The notes under the pieces were generated by a model. That model had not been told where the DNA came from, ran no database searches, and saw only the letters and a program-made list of their open reading frames with translations. The translations under genes were made by a program, and so were the position numbers. A stretch of DNA of 64,000 nucleotides. Source: Hippophae tibetana (Eukaryota > Streptophyta > Magnoliopsida > Rosales > Elaeagnaceae). Positions 1 through 11,768 of the stretch are shown piece after piece; the first letter of the stretch is position 1, and the number at the start of each line of letters is the position of its first letter. The stretch is taken from contig CM072810.1 in the NCBI GenBank assembly GCA_037013495.1, positions 106,650,398 to 106,714,397 of the forward strand. Reading direction: 5' to 3'.

Positions 1-15
1 GCCGTTGCCGGGGAA
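1..15 (+). other. Primer-binding site, truncated by window edge
   Basis: The first bases match the 3' part of the site TGGCGCCGTTGCCGGGG, which is complementary to the 3' end of plant tRNA-Asp. The complete version is at 7568 in the neighbouring copy, where it follows the LTR end by six bases. This tells us that a 5' LTR ends only a few bases before the window. Confidence 0.85.
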
Positions 16-823
16 GGAATAACATTTTGAAATTATTTATCAAAATTTTAAAAACATTTTTGTGCTGTAAATAATTGTGATTTTTTTGTTTTAATAAAAA
101 AAATTATAATCAAATTTAAAATTTCATAAGAAATAATAAAAATAAAATATAAAATAAAAATAAATAAATTTTTTTTTGAATAGTAAAATAATTTAGAAAT
201 TTGAAATTTGAAGTAAAAAAAAATTTACCGTTCATGAATAGTAAAAAAATTTAAAAAAAATTTAAGATAAAAAATAAATAAATAATATATCGTTAATAGT
301 AAAATAAAATTACCGTTCATGAATAGTAAAAAAACTTAATTAACTTAGATTTTGATTAACTTATATTACATACATAAATATATATTTTGTTAACTTAATT
401 AAATTTATACCTAACTTAACTTAATTAACTTAGTAGCATAAAAAGTAAAAATCTAAGGGAGTTCTGTCTAAGAGACTAGTTCTTGGAAGCCTTTGTTCCA
501 CTAGTCTTTCCTCAGAACGTTGTTCTGGCTAGGAGAATGGTTTTTAAGGAGCCGTTGCACCACCATTCTTTCCTGGGAGCACTCTTGGTTAATACTGATT
601 ATGATATTTTATCTTAAAAAAAAATAACAACAAAAACATAAAAAAACATGAAATAAAAATTTAAACTTTGTTTTATTTAAATAAATAAATAAAATAATAA
701 ACATTTAAAAAAAATTAGGGGTTAACTAGTTTTGTTTAGTGTTTTGTATTAAATACCATATAAATTTTCTCTAAATTTTTTATTTTGTTGATAGGAGTTT
801 TAAATTTACGTTTACAATAGTCT
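16..823 (+). other. Retrotransposon 5' untranslated leader
   Basis: AT-rich leader with repeated 'gaatagtaaaa' and 'taacttaatt' motifs, then a more complex block (about 439-600). This block closely matches 8526-8690 in the second copy, which helps align the two internal regions. No reading frame of note occurs before the gag at 824. Confidence 0.75.
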
Positions 824-2166
824 ATGCGTGGTAGGAGATCCTTAGGAAACCCCCTTACACCATATGTAAATAATATTCATAAATTTAAACAAGTGTCAAC
901 AAAACTGGATTCCACCCATCAACCTGTTTTTGAGCCAAACATAGAACTAAATCTTAATCCTTTACTAGAACCGAAAGAAATGGAAGAAAACCAACATGTT
1001 AGGGAAACCACTATGAAGGAGTTTGCAAGACCGGTGATTGGCACGGCAACTGCCGCTATCCAGTTGGGTGAGGCTGCTCAGAATTATGACCTAAAAATAT
1101 TCATTTTTCTATGCTTCCTTCCTTTTATGGGCTGCCTAATGAAGATTATCTTTCCTTCATGAGAGATTTCTATGCTACGGTCCAAACATTCCCCCTCGGT
1201 ATTTTAAACGAGGATCAACTTAGAATGAGATGTTTTCCCTACACCTTAAAGGATAAGGCCAAAGCTTGGTTAATGTCACTTCCCCCAGGTTCTCTGATTA
1301 CATGGGAGAACATTTACAATAAATTTATGGGAAAATTCTATTCCCACCAAAAAACATCAGAGTTGAGAGGAAAGATTGCTACTTTCTCTCAGATGGAAGG
1401 AGAACCATTCCATGAAGCTTGGGATAGGTTCAAAATGTTTCTCACTCAATGTCCCCATCACAACTTTCCCCTGCAGTTGCAGAACCAATTCTTTTACGAT
1501 GGACTTACACAACAATGTTAGTTCATTGTCGACAACGCTGCAGGAGGAGCAATGGGAGAAAAGACTGCCTCAGAGACGTACAACCTCTTTGAGATGTTGG
1601 GTGCTAATTCCCAACAGAAAATCTCATGAGTGAGAAAAGCTGGAGTTCATGAAATCGATTCCAGTAATGAAGTTCAACAACAACTTGTTCAACTGACCAA
1701 GCAAGTTGCCCTTCTCACTACACAAACCAACACCAATAATGAACAATATGGTTTGTATAGCAACATGGGACATGGTACTGAAGCCTGTCCATATCAAGGA
1801 GAAACAACAACTGGACCTGAACAGGTTAATGTGTTGGGAGCATATCAACAGAGACCAAGGTTTGACCCCAATTCAAATACCTTTAATTCTGGGTGGAGAA
1901 ATCATCCAAATTTCTCCTGGAGGCAAAACAACCCTCATTTCGCTCAAAGCTCAAACCAGTCAAGCCAGCAATTCCACCCACCTATTCCAAGAAGCATTCC
2001 CAATAAATCAACCCTGGAGGACAACTTGAATTCTTTTATTCAAGTTTGTAGGGATAACCAATCTAAAACCAATCAACGGTTGGACTCTGTGGAAGCTTCT
2101 GTCAAAAAGGTGGAAGTTCAAGTAGAACAGTTAGTTGAACATTTGCAAAAACAAAGCAAAGACTAA
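824..2166 (+). pseudogene. gag: gag copy 1 of Athila-like element (broken)
   Basis: Capsid/nucleocapsid polyprotein that would package element RNA. Its core shares with gag copy 2 the stretches NEDQLRMRCFPYTLKDKA, FYSHQKT, KIATFSQM and LQNQFFYDGLT. A one-base loss near 1095-1105 breaks the frame. Two in-frame stops follow, at 1519-1521 (TAG) and 1627-1629 (TGA). The zinc-knuckle region (about 1756-1800) keeps the GH and last Cys but has lost the first Cys pair. The C-terminus (to 2166) is coiled-coil-like, with the NLNSFIQVCRDNQ and SVEASVKKVE motifs. It is followed not by protease but by a non-coding spacer and a second gag. Confidence 0.88.
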
Positions 2167-2573
2167 TTTGATAGTCAAATGGGGTAAAATAAATTCAATG
2201 AAGAGGAGACATTGAGTTTGTCATTCTGCAATCTCCAAGCAATGTCTTACTAGAAGACGATAAATTTTAGTCCTACATGGGAGGTCACCCATTATTGTAT
2301 TTTCCTTTGTTTTAGTTTTATTCTGTGTGTAATAAAATTCAAATGAAATAAATTCGTTTGTTTCAAAAATTGTGTCCATTCTTTTAAATTTAGCGTAAAA
2401 AAAATAAAAAAATAAAATAAAAATAAAAAAATTTAGGTTCCTTGCAGCTTTTTGCTTTAAGCCTATACATTTTATCAAGTTATAAATATTTCTTAGAGAT
2501 ATCTACTATTGTTTTTTTAAAACAAAATGTTGATACACAATAGGAGGAGGATCATTTTCAACTACAAACAACC
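2167..2573 (+). other. Spacer between the two gag copies
   Basis: Non-coding. The first part (about 2190-2255) resembles the 3' untranslated region of the second copy at about 8950-9005: both have 'gacattgagttt' followed by a caatc.tc.aag.atgtctt pattern. The last part (about 2500-2573) looks like a gag leader. Gag copy 1 is therefore followed by something like an element 3' end and then by a new 5' leader. Confidence 0.6.
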
Positions 2574-4143
2574 ATGAGAGATACTGAAGATAGGCGGAAA
2601 AAGATGAAAGACTATACAATGCCAATCATTGGCAATGTAACTTCCGGCATCCAATTACAAGAGGCTGCAAGGAATTATGAATTGAAAAAGATTCATTATT
2701 CTTTGTTGCCTTCCTTTTACGGTATCCCTAATGAAGACCCTTTGCATTTCATTCGAGAATTCTATGCTATTGTCCAAATCTTTCCACTACATGCAATTAA
2801 TGAAGATCAACTTAGGATGAGGTGTTTTCCTTACACCCTCAAGGATAAAGCTTGGTCATGGTTCATTACTCTACAGTCAGGTTCCCTTAAAACTTGGGAG
2901 GCAGTATATGAAATTTTTATGGGTAGGTTCTATTCCCATCAAAAGACTGTTGATCTAAGGACGAAGATAGCAACATTTTCTCAAATGTATGAAGAGCCCT
3001 TTCATGAAGCTTGGGAACGATTCAAACTCCTTTTCATTCAATGTCAAAATCATAGCTTTCCATTACAGCTACAAAACCAATTCTTTTATGACGGATTGAC
3101 ACTACAGAGTCAATACATGGTTGACAATGCTGTTGGAGGTGCTATAGGAGAAAAAACCGCAGAGGAAACCTATAATCTTTATGAGCTATTGGGTTCTAAT
3201 TCCCAACAAAGAGGTGGTAGAAGGAAAGCAAGGGTCAATGAAGTTGGCTCTGATAATGAGATAACCTTGCAACTTGCTAAATTGACTAAACAAGTGCAAC
3301 TTCTCACTACCCACCAAATTTCAAATCAAGAGGTGTGTGAAGTGTGTTGTTCAACTGGGCATGGTACTCATAATTGTTCAAATACTTGTGATTCTAGTGT
3401 CGATGCCATAGAGGAAGTCCAATCTTTTCAAAGGTATCATCCAAACACCTATAATCACCCAGCCTACACCCAATATCCAACACTAAGGTCGGATAACAAC
3501 CTAGCTTGAATGCTTTTATTCAAGTTAGTCGTGACAACCAATTGATGACTAATCAAAGTTTGAACACTATGGAGGCTTCGGTTAAAAAGATTGAATCTAA
3601 AGTTGGGCAACTGGCTGAACAAATGCAAAAGAAAGAACCAGGAAAGTTGCCCAGTCAACCAGAACAAGCAAAGGATGTAAAAACCCTTCGAAGTGGTAAG
3701 GTAGTCAATACCAGTTTACCTGAAATCTCTAACAATCTACCTTGTAGTTCAAGTAACAAAGAAGGCGATATTCTAATCTCGCAAAAAGGAGAAACAAGTG
3801 TTAAACTTAACAAGCCTTCTGAAAATTGTGGGGGGGGGGGGGGGGGGGGGAGGGGGTTATCTGACATCCCTAAAATTCAAAAGACAACAAAACCACACCA
3901 GATGCAAGTACCTTTTCCCCACTGGTTAAAAGAATCCAAACAAGATAAGCAATTCTATGATCTTTTTAATATGCTCTCTAAAGTAAATATCAATTTACCA
4001 TTATTAGAAGTGATCATGAATGTGCCCTCATATGCCAAGTTTTTCAAAGAGTTGAACACTAAGAAAAGAAGGTATGAACTGAATGAACGAGTAGTAGTAT
4101 CAGAAATTTCTAGCGTTGTACTTCATCACAAACTACCCCTAAG
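2574..4143 (+). pseudogene. gag: gag copy 2 of Athila-like element (frameshifted)
   Basis: The second gag, frame-continuous from an ATG at 2574 to about 3495. It has the same core as copy 1 and a perfect CX2CX4HX4C zinc knuckle at 3336-3377. A small insertion near 3495-3502 shifts the frame. The C-terminal part (from about 3500) continues with NAFIQVSRDNQ, then a basic/Ser-rich linker, a run of 21 G at 3830-3850 (read as poly-Gly), and the conserved region before protease (PFPHWLKES, LPLLEVIMNVPSYAKFFKEL). A single-base loss in the C run near 4136-4139 then puts protease in another frame. It would have been the gag of the gag-pol polyprotein. Confidence 0.9.
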
Positions 4144-4689
4144 TTGAAAGACCCTCGAAGTTTTATTATAAACATAACTATGAGGGATAGGAAGGTTGCT
4201 AAAGCAATGCTTGATTTAGGTGCTAGTATAAATTTTATACCCTATTCTATATTCTTACAGCTCAATCTAGGGGATTTAAAACCCACAACTATGTCCCTTC
4301 AACTTGCAGATAGATCTCTTAAATATCCAGAGGGAATAGTTGAGGATGTGTTGGTGCAGGTAGACAAACTGATAATACCTGTTGACTTTGTGGTTCTGGA
4401 TATGCAAGAAAATCTAGCATTGGATAGAGAGCACACAATATTGCTTGGTAGACCATTTATGGAAACTACTAAAACTATTATTGATGTCCAAGATGGAAAT
4501 TTGACAATGACAGTCTTAGGAGAGATTGTTCATTTTAAAGTTTATGATTCATCACCTTTTCCTTCTATTTCTGCCATCGATGAAATATTTGATGTTGACC
4601 CTTTGGATAATCTTGTCCAAAGCACCTTTTTCCAAACCAGAATAGAAGACAAGCTTGAAACTGTTCTTACACTTGAAGAGGTCGAATAA
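4144..4689 (+). pseudogene. pol: Aspartic protease domain of Athila-like pol
   Basis: Retroviral-type pepsin-fold protease that would cleave gag-pol. The active site reads DLGAS (4213-4227), the usual form in this clade, and is followed by INFIPYSIFLQLNLG, LADRSLKYPEG and the flap/C-terminal ILLGRPF motif. It ends at an in-frame TAA (4687-4689), and the same frame continues into RT. It is out of frame with the upstream gag because of the base lost near 4138. Confidence 0.9.
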
Positions 4690-5805
4690 GATTTAGATGA
4701 GGAAATTAAGGGGTACCTTAAACAACTAGACAATGATGAAGTAATGACAAAATCTAGTACACTTTTAAATCTACCCAGTTCTTCATCTAGTAAAGAGGCC
4801 AATCCACCTGAACTTGAACTCAAAGACTTACCTGAGCACTTAAAATATGTGTTTTTGGGAGAAGGAGAAACTTATCCAGTGATAATTTCTTCAACCTTGA
4901 CCAAACCACAAGAAAAGAAACTCATCAAAGTGCTTAAACAGTTTAAGAAATCTATAGGTTGGAGTATAGGGGATATAAGAGGCATTAGTCCTACAATGTG
5001 TATGCACAAGATCAACTTGGAGGATGGTGCTAAACCTGTACGAGAGGCCCAAAAAAGGCTAAACCCAAATATGCAAGAGGTAGTTAAAAAAGAAATTCTT
5101 AAATTATTAGAAGAAGAGATTATCTATAATATTGCGGATAGTAAGTGGGTTAGTCCAGTGCATGTGGTACCAAAGAAATCTGGGATAACAGTTGTTAAAA
5201 ATGACAAAAGTGAATTAGTGCCCACTAGAATAATCACTGGATGGAGAATGTGTATAGATTTTAGGAAACTAAATTTATATACGAAAAAGGATCACTTTCC
5301 TCTTCCATTCATTGATCAAATGTTGGAAAGATTAGCTGGGCACGAATTTTACTGTTTTTTGGATGGATTTTCCAGATATTATCAAGTACCCATAGCACCA
5401 GAAGATCAGGAAAAGACCACATTTACATGTCCTTTTGGGACATTTGCTTTTCGCAGAATGCCATTTGGGTTATGCAATGCCCCTGCCACTTTCCAGAGAT
5501 GCATGATATCTATTTTCTCGGACATGGTGGAAAAATTCATTGAGATTTTCATGGACGATTTCTCTGTCTTTGGGAACTCATTTGATGATTGCTTACATAA
5601 ATTGACTTTGGTTTTAGAAAGATGCATTGAATGCAATCTCACCCTTAGTTGGGAGAAAAGTCATTTTATGGTTCAACAAGGGATAGTTTTAGGACATATA
5701 ATTTCAAACAAGGGTATTGAAATTGATAAGGCAAAAGTTGAATTGATATCCAAACTACCTCCCCCTACATATGTGAAGGGGATAAGAAGCTTCTTAGGAC
5801 ATTGA
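4690..5805 (+). pseudogene. pol: Reverse transcriptase domain, truncated at an LTR
   Basis: Ty3/gypsy RT in the same frame as the protease, separated from it by one stop. Motifs in order: KPVREAQKRLNP, WVSPVHVVPKK, GWRMCIDFRKLN, DHFPLPFIDQMLERL, FLDGFSRYYQV, RRMPFGLCNAPATFQRCM, FMDDFSVFG (catalytic DD at 5554-5559) and VLGHIISNKGIEID. It ends at KGIRSFLGH, the RT/RNase H hinge, where the next codon is a TGA made of the first three bases of the LTR at 5803. RNase H and integrase are absent. RT residues look intact, but the truncation makes it non-functional. Confidence 0.92.
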
Positions 5806-7561
5806 TGAGTGCTCAGAAAGCATTAAAATAACCATGATTTTATGCACATTAATTGATTAAAAATATATATATTTATATGTTTTATCATATATTTATATAA
5901 ATTTGTCTTTTTCGGAATCACGGGTATTTTTATTGTTTTTCAGGTATTTTGGCTTAAAAACGTAACTTAAAGACTCAAAGAGGAATACTAGAAGCAATAC
6001 ATCACAAATATATTAATAAATAAATGAGGAAAGGTCAACAAATATGGAAAAATTGCACAAAATGGGTCAAAAAGGTCAAAAATGTTAAAAAGGAGAAAAT
6101 CGTGCCGCCGCGCCCCAGCGCCCAGCAGCCCTCCGCGCGCGCCGACGCACGTTTCGCCCCATTTTTCACGTGCAGCCGCCCCCATAACATCATGCTGACG
6201 TCATCAATGACCTCAACAATTCCATTCCGTGTTTTTACATTTTTTTAACATTTTTTCACTCACTTTTTCTCTCCATCCTCACCTATAAATACCCCCTTCC
6301 CTTTACTTCTAAACACACTTCTCTCTTCTTTCTTTCTCTCTTTTCTTAGATTTTTAGGTTTTTTTAGTTTTTCTTAGTTTTTAGTTAATTTCTCTTAGTT
6401 TTAGAGTTCTTCCCTTTTTGGGAAGAACTAGTTATGTTTTTGTAATTTTTTATATTTTTGATTCAATAAATGGGAGTGCAAATTCCGCTTAGACGTTTTC
6501 CAGCAACGGGAATAGCGTCGAAGTTCTGTAAGGATTTTATTTTCTTTACAGTTATTTTTTATGCTTTATTCTTACATGTTATATTTAATTTGTCTGTGAT
6601 TAAATTTAATTGTGCTGGCTATTTAGTAAACATGATGTAATAATAACGTTGTTATGCTTGCGAAATATTAAATAGGTGAAAATCTCTAAAATGAATTGAT
6701 TTTGTTTTTATTCAAGATTTTATATTAAGAATGTTAGAGAGAAATATATTATTTTTCATTACAAACTTAAACCTGAAAATTAGATTTTAAGGTTTATTTA
6801 TCCGATCTGATTTAGAGTAGTGCTCTTTTATTTGATGGTACAATCGCCCGGTAGTTAGAGTGAAGCTCTATTTCAAAAGTTTTTATAAGAATTATTATCT
6901 GAAAATGTATTGACGACATGTTTTTAGTAGTGGTTTTAAAACTTGAAAGTTAGTACTCGGATAACTAAATTCTTAGGTTTAATTTGGACACTTTTAATAA
7001 AGTTTAAACTGTGTAACCACACCAAAGGTGACATTTAAATGGTTCATTTTCAATCTCTTAGAAAATGGAATTAATTTAATTAACCAAATTATTTATCAAC
7101 CCCACCCATAGGTGTTAATTGATTTGTTTAGTTAACAAAGAATATCTAACCCCACCAAAGGTGGTATTCATACAAAAAAGGGAGAATCAATAAATATCAA
7201 TTCATATCTTTAATAACCTAAATAAAATGAGCAAACATAATTAACTTAGTTATTATATCCATAAATACTTCGCCGTTATAAATGATAAAATTTACATGAA
7301 TGTTTATTGAATCTATGTTTAATTTTATGTCAGTAGATTAAAAACACAAAACCCCAAAATATCGTGACAGGATGTTTAGGATTTAATTTCGTTTTTAAAA
7401 GTTTGAATAATAAATTAAAAACCACACACATTCCTTCCTTAGATCGACCTTGGGAGTATACTTATCATTTTCTTCGAAATAATTCGTGCACTTGCGAGAG
7501 TTTTATAAATATTAAAACCAAAATATTGGCAAGAATCGGCGATGCCGATTTTCGCACATCA
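5803..7561 (+). repeat. Athila-like LTR, copy 1
   Basis: About 1759 bp, starting TGATGAGTGCTC and ending CACATCA, and matching 9877-11768 over its length. It has a GC-rich block (about 6100-6190), a TATA box at 6284-6291, CT-rich sequence downstream, and an end followed six bases later by a tRNA-Asp primer site. The upstream flank (gacat) is the RT gene of the previous unit rather than a duplication of the downstream flank. The short frames inside it are chance frames. Confidence 0.9.
6284..6291 (+). promoter_or_regulatory. TATA box of LTR copy 1
   Basis: TATAAATA in the context cctataaataccccc, conserved at 10441-10448 in the other LTR and followed in both by a CT-rich stretch. It is the probable pol II core promoter for element transcription. 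Confidence 0.6.
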
Positions 7562-7567
7562 AGTTTT

Positions 7568-7585
7568 TGGCGCCGTTGCCGGGGA
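7568..7585 (+). other. Primer-binding site (tRNA-Asp)
   Basis: TGGCGCCGTTGCCGGGGA is exactly complementary to the 3' end of plant tRNA-Asp, including CCA. It sits six bases after the LTR end and is the usual primer in the Athila/Tat group. Confidence 0.9.
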
Positions 7586-9861
7586 AGAAATAACGGTTTT
7601 TAAATTATTTATCAAAATTTTAAAAACATTTTTTGTGCTGTAAATAATTGTGATTTTTTTTTGTTTTAATAAAAAAATAATAATCAAATTTCAAATTTCA
7701 TAAGAAATAAAAAAAATAAAAAATTAATTTTGTTTGAATAGTAAAATAAATTTGAAATTTGAAGTAAAAAAAAAAATTACCGTTCATAAATAGTAATAAA
7801 TAAATAATATAACGTTAATAGTAAAATAAAATTACGATTCATGAATAGTAAAAATAATAATAATAAAAAATATTAAAAAATTTAAGATAAAAAATGAATA
7901 AATAATATAGTGTAGATAGTAAAATAAAATTACCGTTCATGAATAGTAAAAAATTAAAAAAAATTAAAAAAAATTAAATAAAATCTTAAATAAATTTTAA
8001 ATTAAAAATAAAAATAAAATTAAAAAAATTAAAAATAAATAAAACTTACTTTTTAATTTTCATTTTTTTATTTAAAATCTTAATTTTATTAAATAAAAAT
8101 AAAAAAAATGAAAAAAAAATTTATTTTATTTGCTTTTAACTTTCTCTATTTTAATTTATTTTATTTTACCTTTTTCAATTTTAATTATTTTATTTTTATT
8201 TCTTCTTTTTTTTTCTTTAACTTTTTCCTCTCTCTTAATTTTTATTTAACTTAATTAACTTAACTTTTTAATTAACTTAAATTTTTTTATTAACTTAATT
8301 AACTTAACTTAATTAGCTTAGATTTTTTTTAACTTAACTAATTTAGCTTTTTAATTAACTTAGATTTTTTTTTACTTAATTAACTTAAATTTTTACTTAA
8401 CTTAACTTAATTAACCTAGATTTTTACTTCACTTAACTTAATTAACTTAGATTTTTACTTCACTTAACTTAATTAACTTAGATTTTTACTTAACTAAATT
8501 TAATTAACTTAACTTTAATAACATGAAAAGTAAAGATCTAAGGGAGTTCTGTCTAGGAGACTAGTTCTTGAAAGCCTTTGTGCCACTAGTCTTTCCTGGG
8601 AACTTTTCTCTGTCTAGGAGGATGGTTTTTAAGGAGCCTTTGCCCCACCATTCTTTCCTGGGAGCACTCTTGGTTAATACTGATTATGTTATTTTAACTT
8701 AAAAAAAAATTTGAAACTATCTCCAAAATTTTAAAGTTTTAATTACAATCTCAAGAGTTAGTTTCTTTGTTTGATCTAGGTACAATTGTGTTTTGATGCC
8801 TTAATTATTTGATTTGCACCTAGATGTGGGTTATCTAAAACCCTCAAGCATGCCCCTAGTTTTTGGTACAGAAAAATTTGAAAATCAATAGAGCATGTTT
8901 GAAACAGTATAGGTAGACAACCTTGTCTTACTTGTAGGTTTGATTGACTCAATGATGAGGGGACATTGAGTTTACTTAAAAGGCAATCCTCAAGTTATGT
9001 CTTGAGTATAGGCTACATACTATGACCCGCATTGCCTACAAAATGTGAGTATAGGCTAATTACAAAAGAAAGATATAGGAAGTAATTCCCTAAAAAGTCA
9101 TTGCAATTTCTTCATTTGTAAAAAGCATATATCTTGAAATTCTTTCTTAATGAGTTTGATTTATGCATGAAAATAATTTTTATATATGATATCTTTATAA
9201 TTTATACATTTGATTCCTTTCATGAGATCAATGTTAAAATAACACTTTGAGCCTTTATTCTTTATACATATGCGAACATATTAGTTCATTTCTATACATC
9301 AACTCTTTCGCATATAAATTAGTATGAGTGTTTAAACCCATAGGATTCAGTGTTTTGAGAGTATTGACTTGTGAGTAATAGAGTCGAAACGAATTCTGAT
9401 TCATGACACTGAAATTGGGTAAAATTAAATTGATACATTTTTGATAGGAAATATGAAAATGATTTTCGACTAATTATTATAATAAATCATAATTGTTTAA
9501 AGAGATTAAAATAACTTATGCTTGAGATTTTAATTATGATCTTAAAAGAGATTTAAAAAGTATGAGACATTTTTGTGATATGTTGTTTTCTTTTATTCTT
9601 AAATTAATTTTTGATTTTGTTGTAATTTTAGTTTTTGATTTGATTGTTTTTATTGTTTCTTTTGATTTTTACATTTAGTTCAATGTTTGTGGGTATCATT
9701 ACTGAAAACCCTCACGAGACTCAAACTCGTCCACTAGGGCAACCTAGGGGTTTAAAGGCTTATTGCATAGGCTAAATGCAACTGTTTCAATCCACGAAAG
9801 TGATTTAGGATAGTTTAATTTTTAGTCTTTATCGCTTCTCTTGCTAAGGGACTAGCAAGAA

Positions 9862-9876
9862 GCCGGTTGGGGGTTG
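9862..9876 (+). other. Polypurine tract
   Basis: The purine-rich ggttgggggttg lies directly before the LTR start TGATGAG. The same sequence precedes the LTR at 55919. It marks the plus-strand priming site. Confidence 0.75.
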
Positions 9877-11768
9877 TGATGAGTGCTCAAAAAACACTAA
9901 AATTACCATGATTTTATGTACATTAATTTATTAAAAATATATATATTTATATGTTTTATCATATATTTATATAAATTTTTTTTTTCGGAATCACGGGTAT
10001 TTTTATTGTTTTTCAGGTATTTTGGCTTAAAAACGTAACTTAAAGACTCAAAGAGGAATACTTGAAGCAATACATCACAAATATATTAATAAATAAATGG
10101 GGAAAGGTCAACAAATACGGAAAAATTGGACAAAAATGGTCAAAAATGTCAAAAATGAGAAAATCGCGCCGCCACGCTGCCGCGCCGCCGCGCCCCAGCG
10201 CCCAGCAGCGCGCGTGCCGCGCGCAGCACGCCCAGACCCGTGCGCGCAGCATCCCCAGTTCCACGGCAAGCTGCGCGCAGTGCCTGCCCTTCCGTGCGCG
10301 TCGATGCCTATTTCGCCTCATTTTTTGCGTTGCCGCCCCCATGACGTAATGCTGACGTCATCAATGACCTCAGCAATTTCACTCCGCATTTTTGCAATTT
10401 TTTAACATTTTTTCACTCACTTTTTCTCTCCATCCTCACCTATAAATACCCCATTCTCTTCACTTCTAAACACACCTAAAAACCATTCTTCTCTTCTCTT
10501 TCTTTCTCTCATTTCTTAGTTTTTAAGCTTTTCTTAGTTTCTTTCTTAGTTTTTAAGCTTTTCTTAGTTTCTTTCTTAGTTTTTAGTTAAATTCTCTTAG
10601 TTTTAGAGTTCTTCTCTTTTTTGAGAAGAACTAGTAATGTTTTTGTAATTTATTAGCTTTTTGATTCAATAAATGGGAGTGCAAATTCCGCTTGGAGGTT
10701 TTCCAGCAACGGGAATAACATCGAAGTTCTGTAAGGATTTTATTTTCTTTACAGTTATTTTTATGCTTTATTCTTAAATGTTATATTTAATTTGTCTGTG
10801 AATAAATTAAACTCTGCTGGCTGTTTGTAAACATGATATAATAATAACGTTGTTATGCTTGCGAAATATTAAATAGGTAAAAATTTCTAAAATGAATTGA
10901 TTTTATTTTTATTTATGATTTTATATTAAGAATATTAGAGAGAAATATATTATTTTTCATTACAAACTTAAATCTGAAAATTAGATTTTAAGGTTTAGTT
11001 ATCCGATCTAATTTAGAGTAGTGCTCTTTTATTTGTTGGTACAATCGCCCGGTAGTTAGAGTGCAACTCTATTTCAAAAGTTTTTATAAGAATTATTATG
11101 TGAAAATGTATTGATAACATGTTTTCAGTAGTGGTTTTAAAACTTGAAAGTTAGTACTCGGATAATTAAATTCTTATCTTTAATTTGGACACCTTGAATA
11201 AAGTTTAAACTGTCTAACCCCACCAAATGTGGCATTTAAATGGTTCATTTTCAATCTCTTAGAAAAAGGAATTAATTTAATTAACCAAATTAGTTATCAA
11301 CCCCACCCATAGGTGTTAATTGATTTGTTTAGTTAACAAAGAATATCTAACCCCACCAAAGGTGGTATTCATATAAAAAAGAGAGAATCAATAAAATATC
11401 AATTTATATCTTTAATAACCTAGATAATATGAGCAAGTATAATTAATTTAATTATTATAACCATAAATACTCCACTATTATAAATGATAAAATTTGCATA
11501 AATATTTATTGAATTTGTATTTATGTTTATTTTTATGTTATTAGATTAGAAACACAAAAACCAAACTATCGTGACAGGATGTTTAGGATTTGATTTCGTT
11601 TTTAAAAGTTTGAATAATAAATTAAAAACCACATACATTCCTTCCTTAGATCGACCTTGGGAGTATACTTATCATTTTCTTCGAAATGATTCGTGCACTT
11701 GCGAGAGTTTTATAAATATTAAAACCAAAGTATTGGCAAGAATCAACGATGTCGATTTTCGCTAATCA
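9877..11768 (+). repeat. Athila-like LTR, copy 2
   Basis: About 1892 bp, beginning TGATGAGTGCTC and ending TAATCA. It matches the LTR at 5803 but is longer. The GC-rich block (about 10165-10335) is expanded with repeated GCGC and CCAGC motifs, and a CT-rich stretch with 'tttcttagtttttaagctt' is repeated around 10515-10590. TATA box at 10441-10448. It is inserted in an older LTR whose sequence resumes at 11769. Confidence 0.9.
10441..10448 (+). promoter_or_regulatory. TATA box of LTR copy 2
   Basis: TATAAATA after ctcacc, at the same place as in the sister LTR. Confidence 0.55.

Larger units (their letters stand above)
1..5802 (+). mobile_element. Athila-clade Ty3/gypsy internal region, 5' end outside window, 3' half deleted
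   Basis: The internal region of an LTR retrotransposon. Its 5' LTR lies upstream of the window. In order it holds the end of a primer-binding site, a long AT-rich leader, gag copy 1, a non-coding spacer, gag copy 2, protease and reverse transcriptase. The RT stops abruptly at the first base of an LTR at 5803, so RNase H, integrase and the 3' untranslated region are missing. Assignment to the Athila clade rests on the tRNA-Asp primer site, the DLGAS protease motif and the RT motifs. Several frameshifts and stops show it is dead. Confidence 0.9.
7562..9876 (+). mobile_element. Non-coding (LARD-like) internal region
   Basis: Lies between two related LTRs and begins with a full tRNA-Asp primer site. 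7590-8700 matches the leader of the first unit, including the block at 8526-8690. After about 8705 the sequence is 3'-untranslated type and ends in a polypurine tract. No gag or pol is present, so this is a large retrotransposon derivative type of unit that would depend on proteins from others. The leader holds repeats of 'aattaacttagatttttac' around 8400-8500. The block at 9680-9876 recurs at 55705-55918, before another LTR. Confidence 0.85.

Noticed and set aside
8240..8520. Tandem 'aattaacttag' repeats considered as a satellite
   Set aside because: They are part of the retrotransposon leader and shared in shorter form by the first unit.
10040..10405. Frames of about 100 residues on both strands rich in Ala/Arg/Cys
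   Set aside because: They come from the GC-rich LTR block; the sister LTR does not conserve them.
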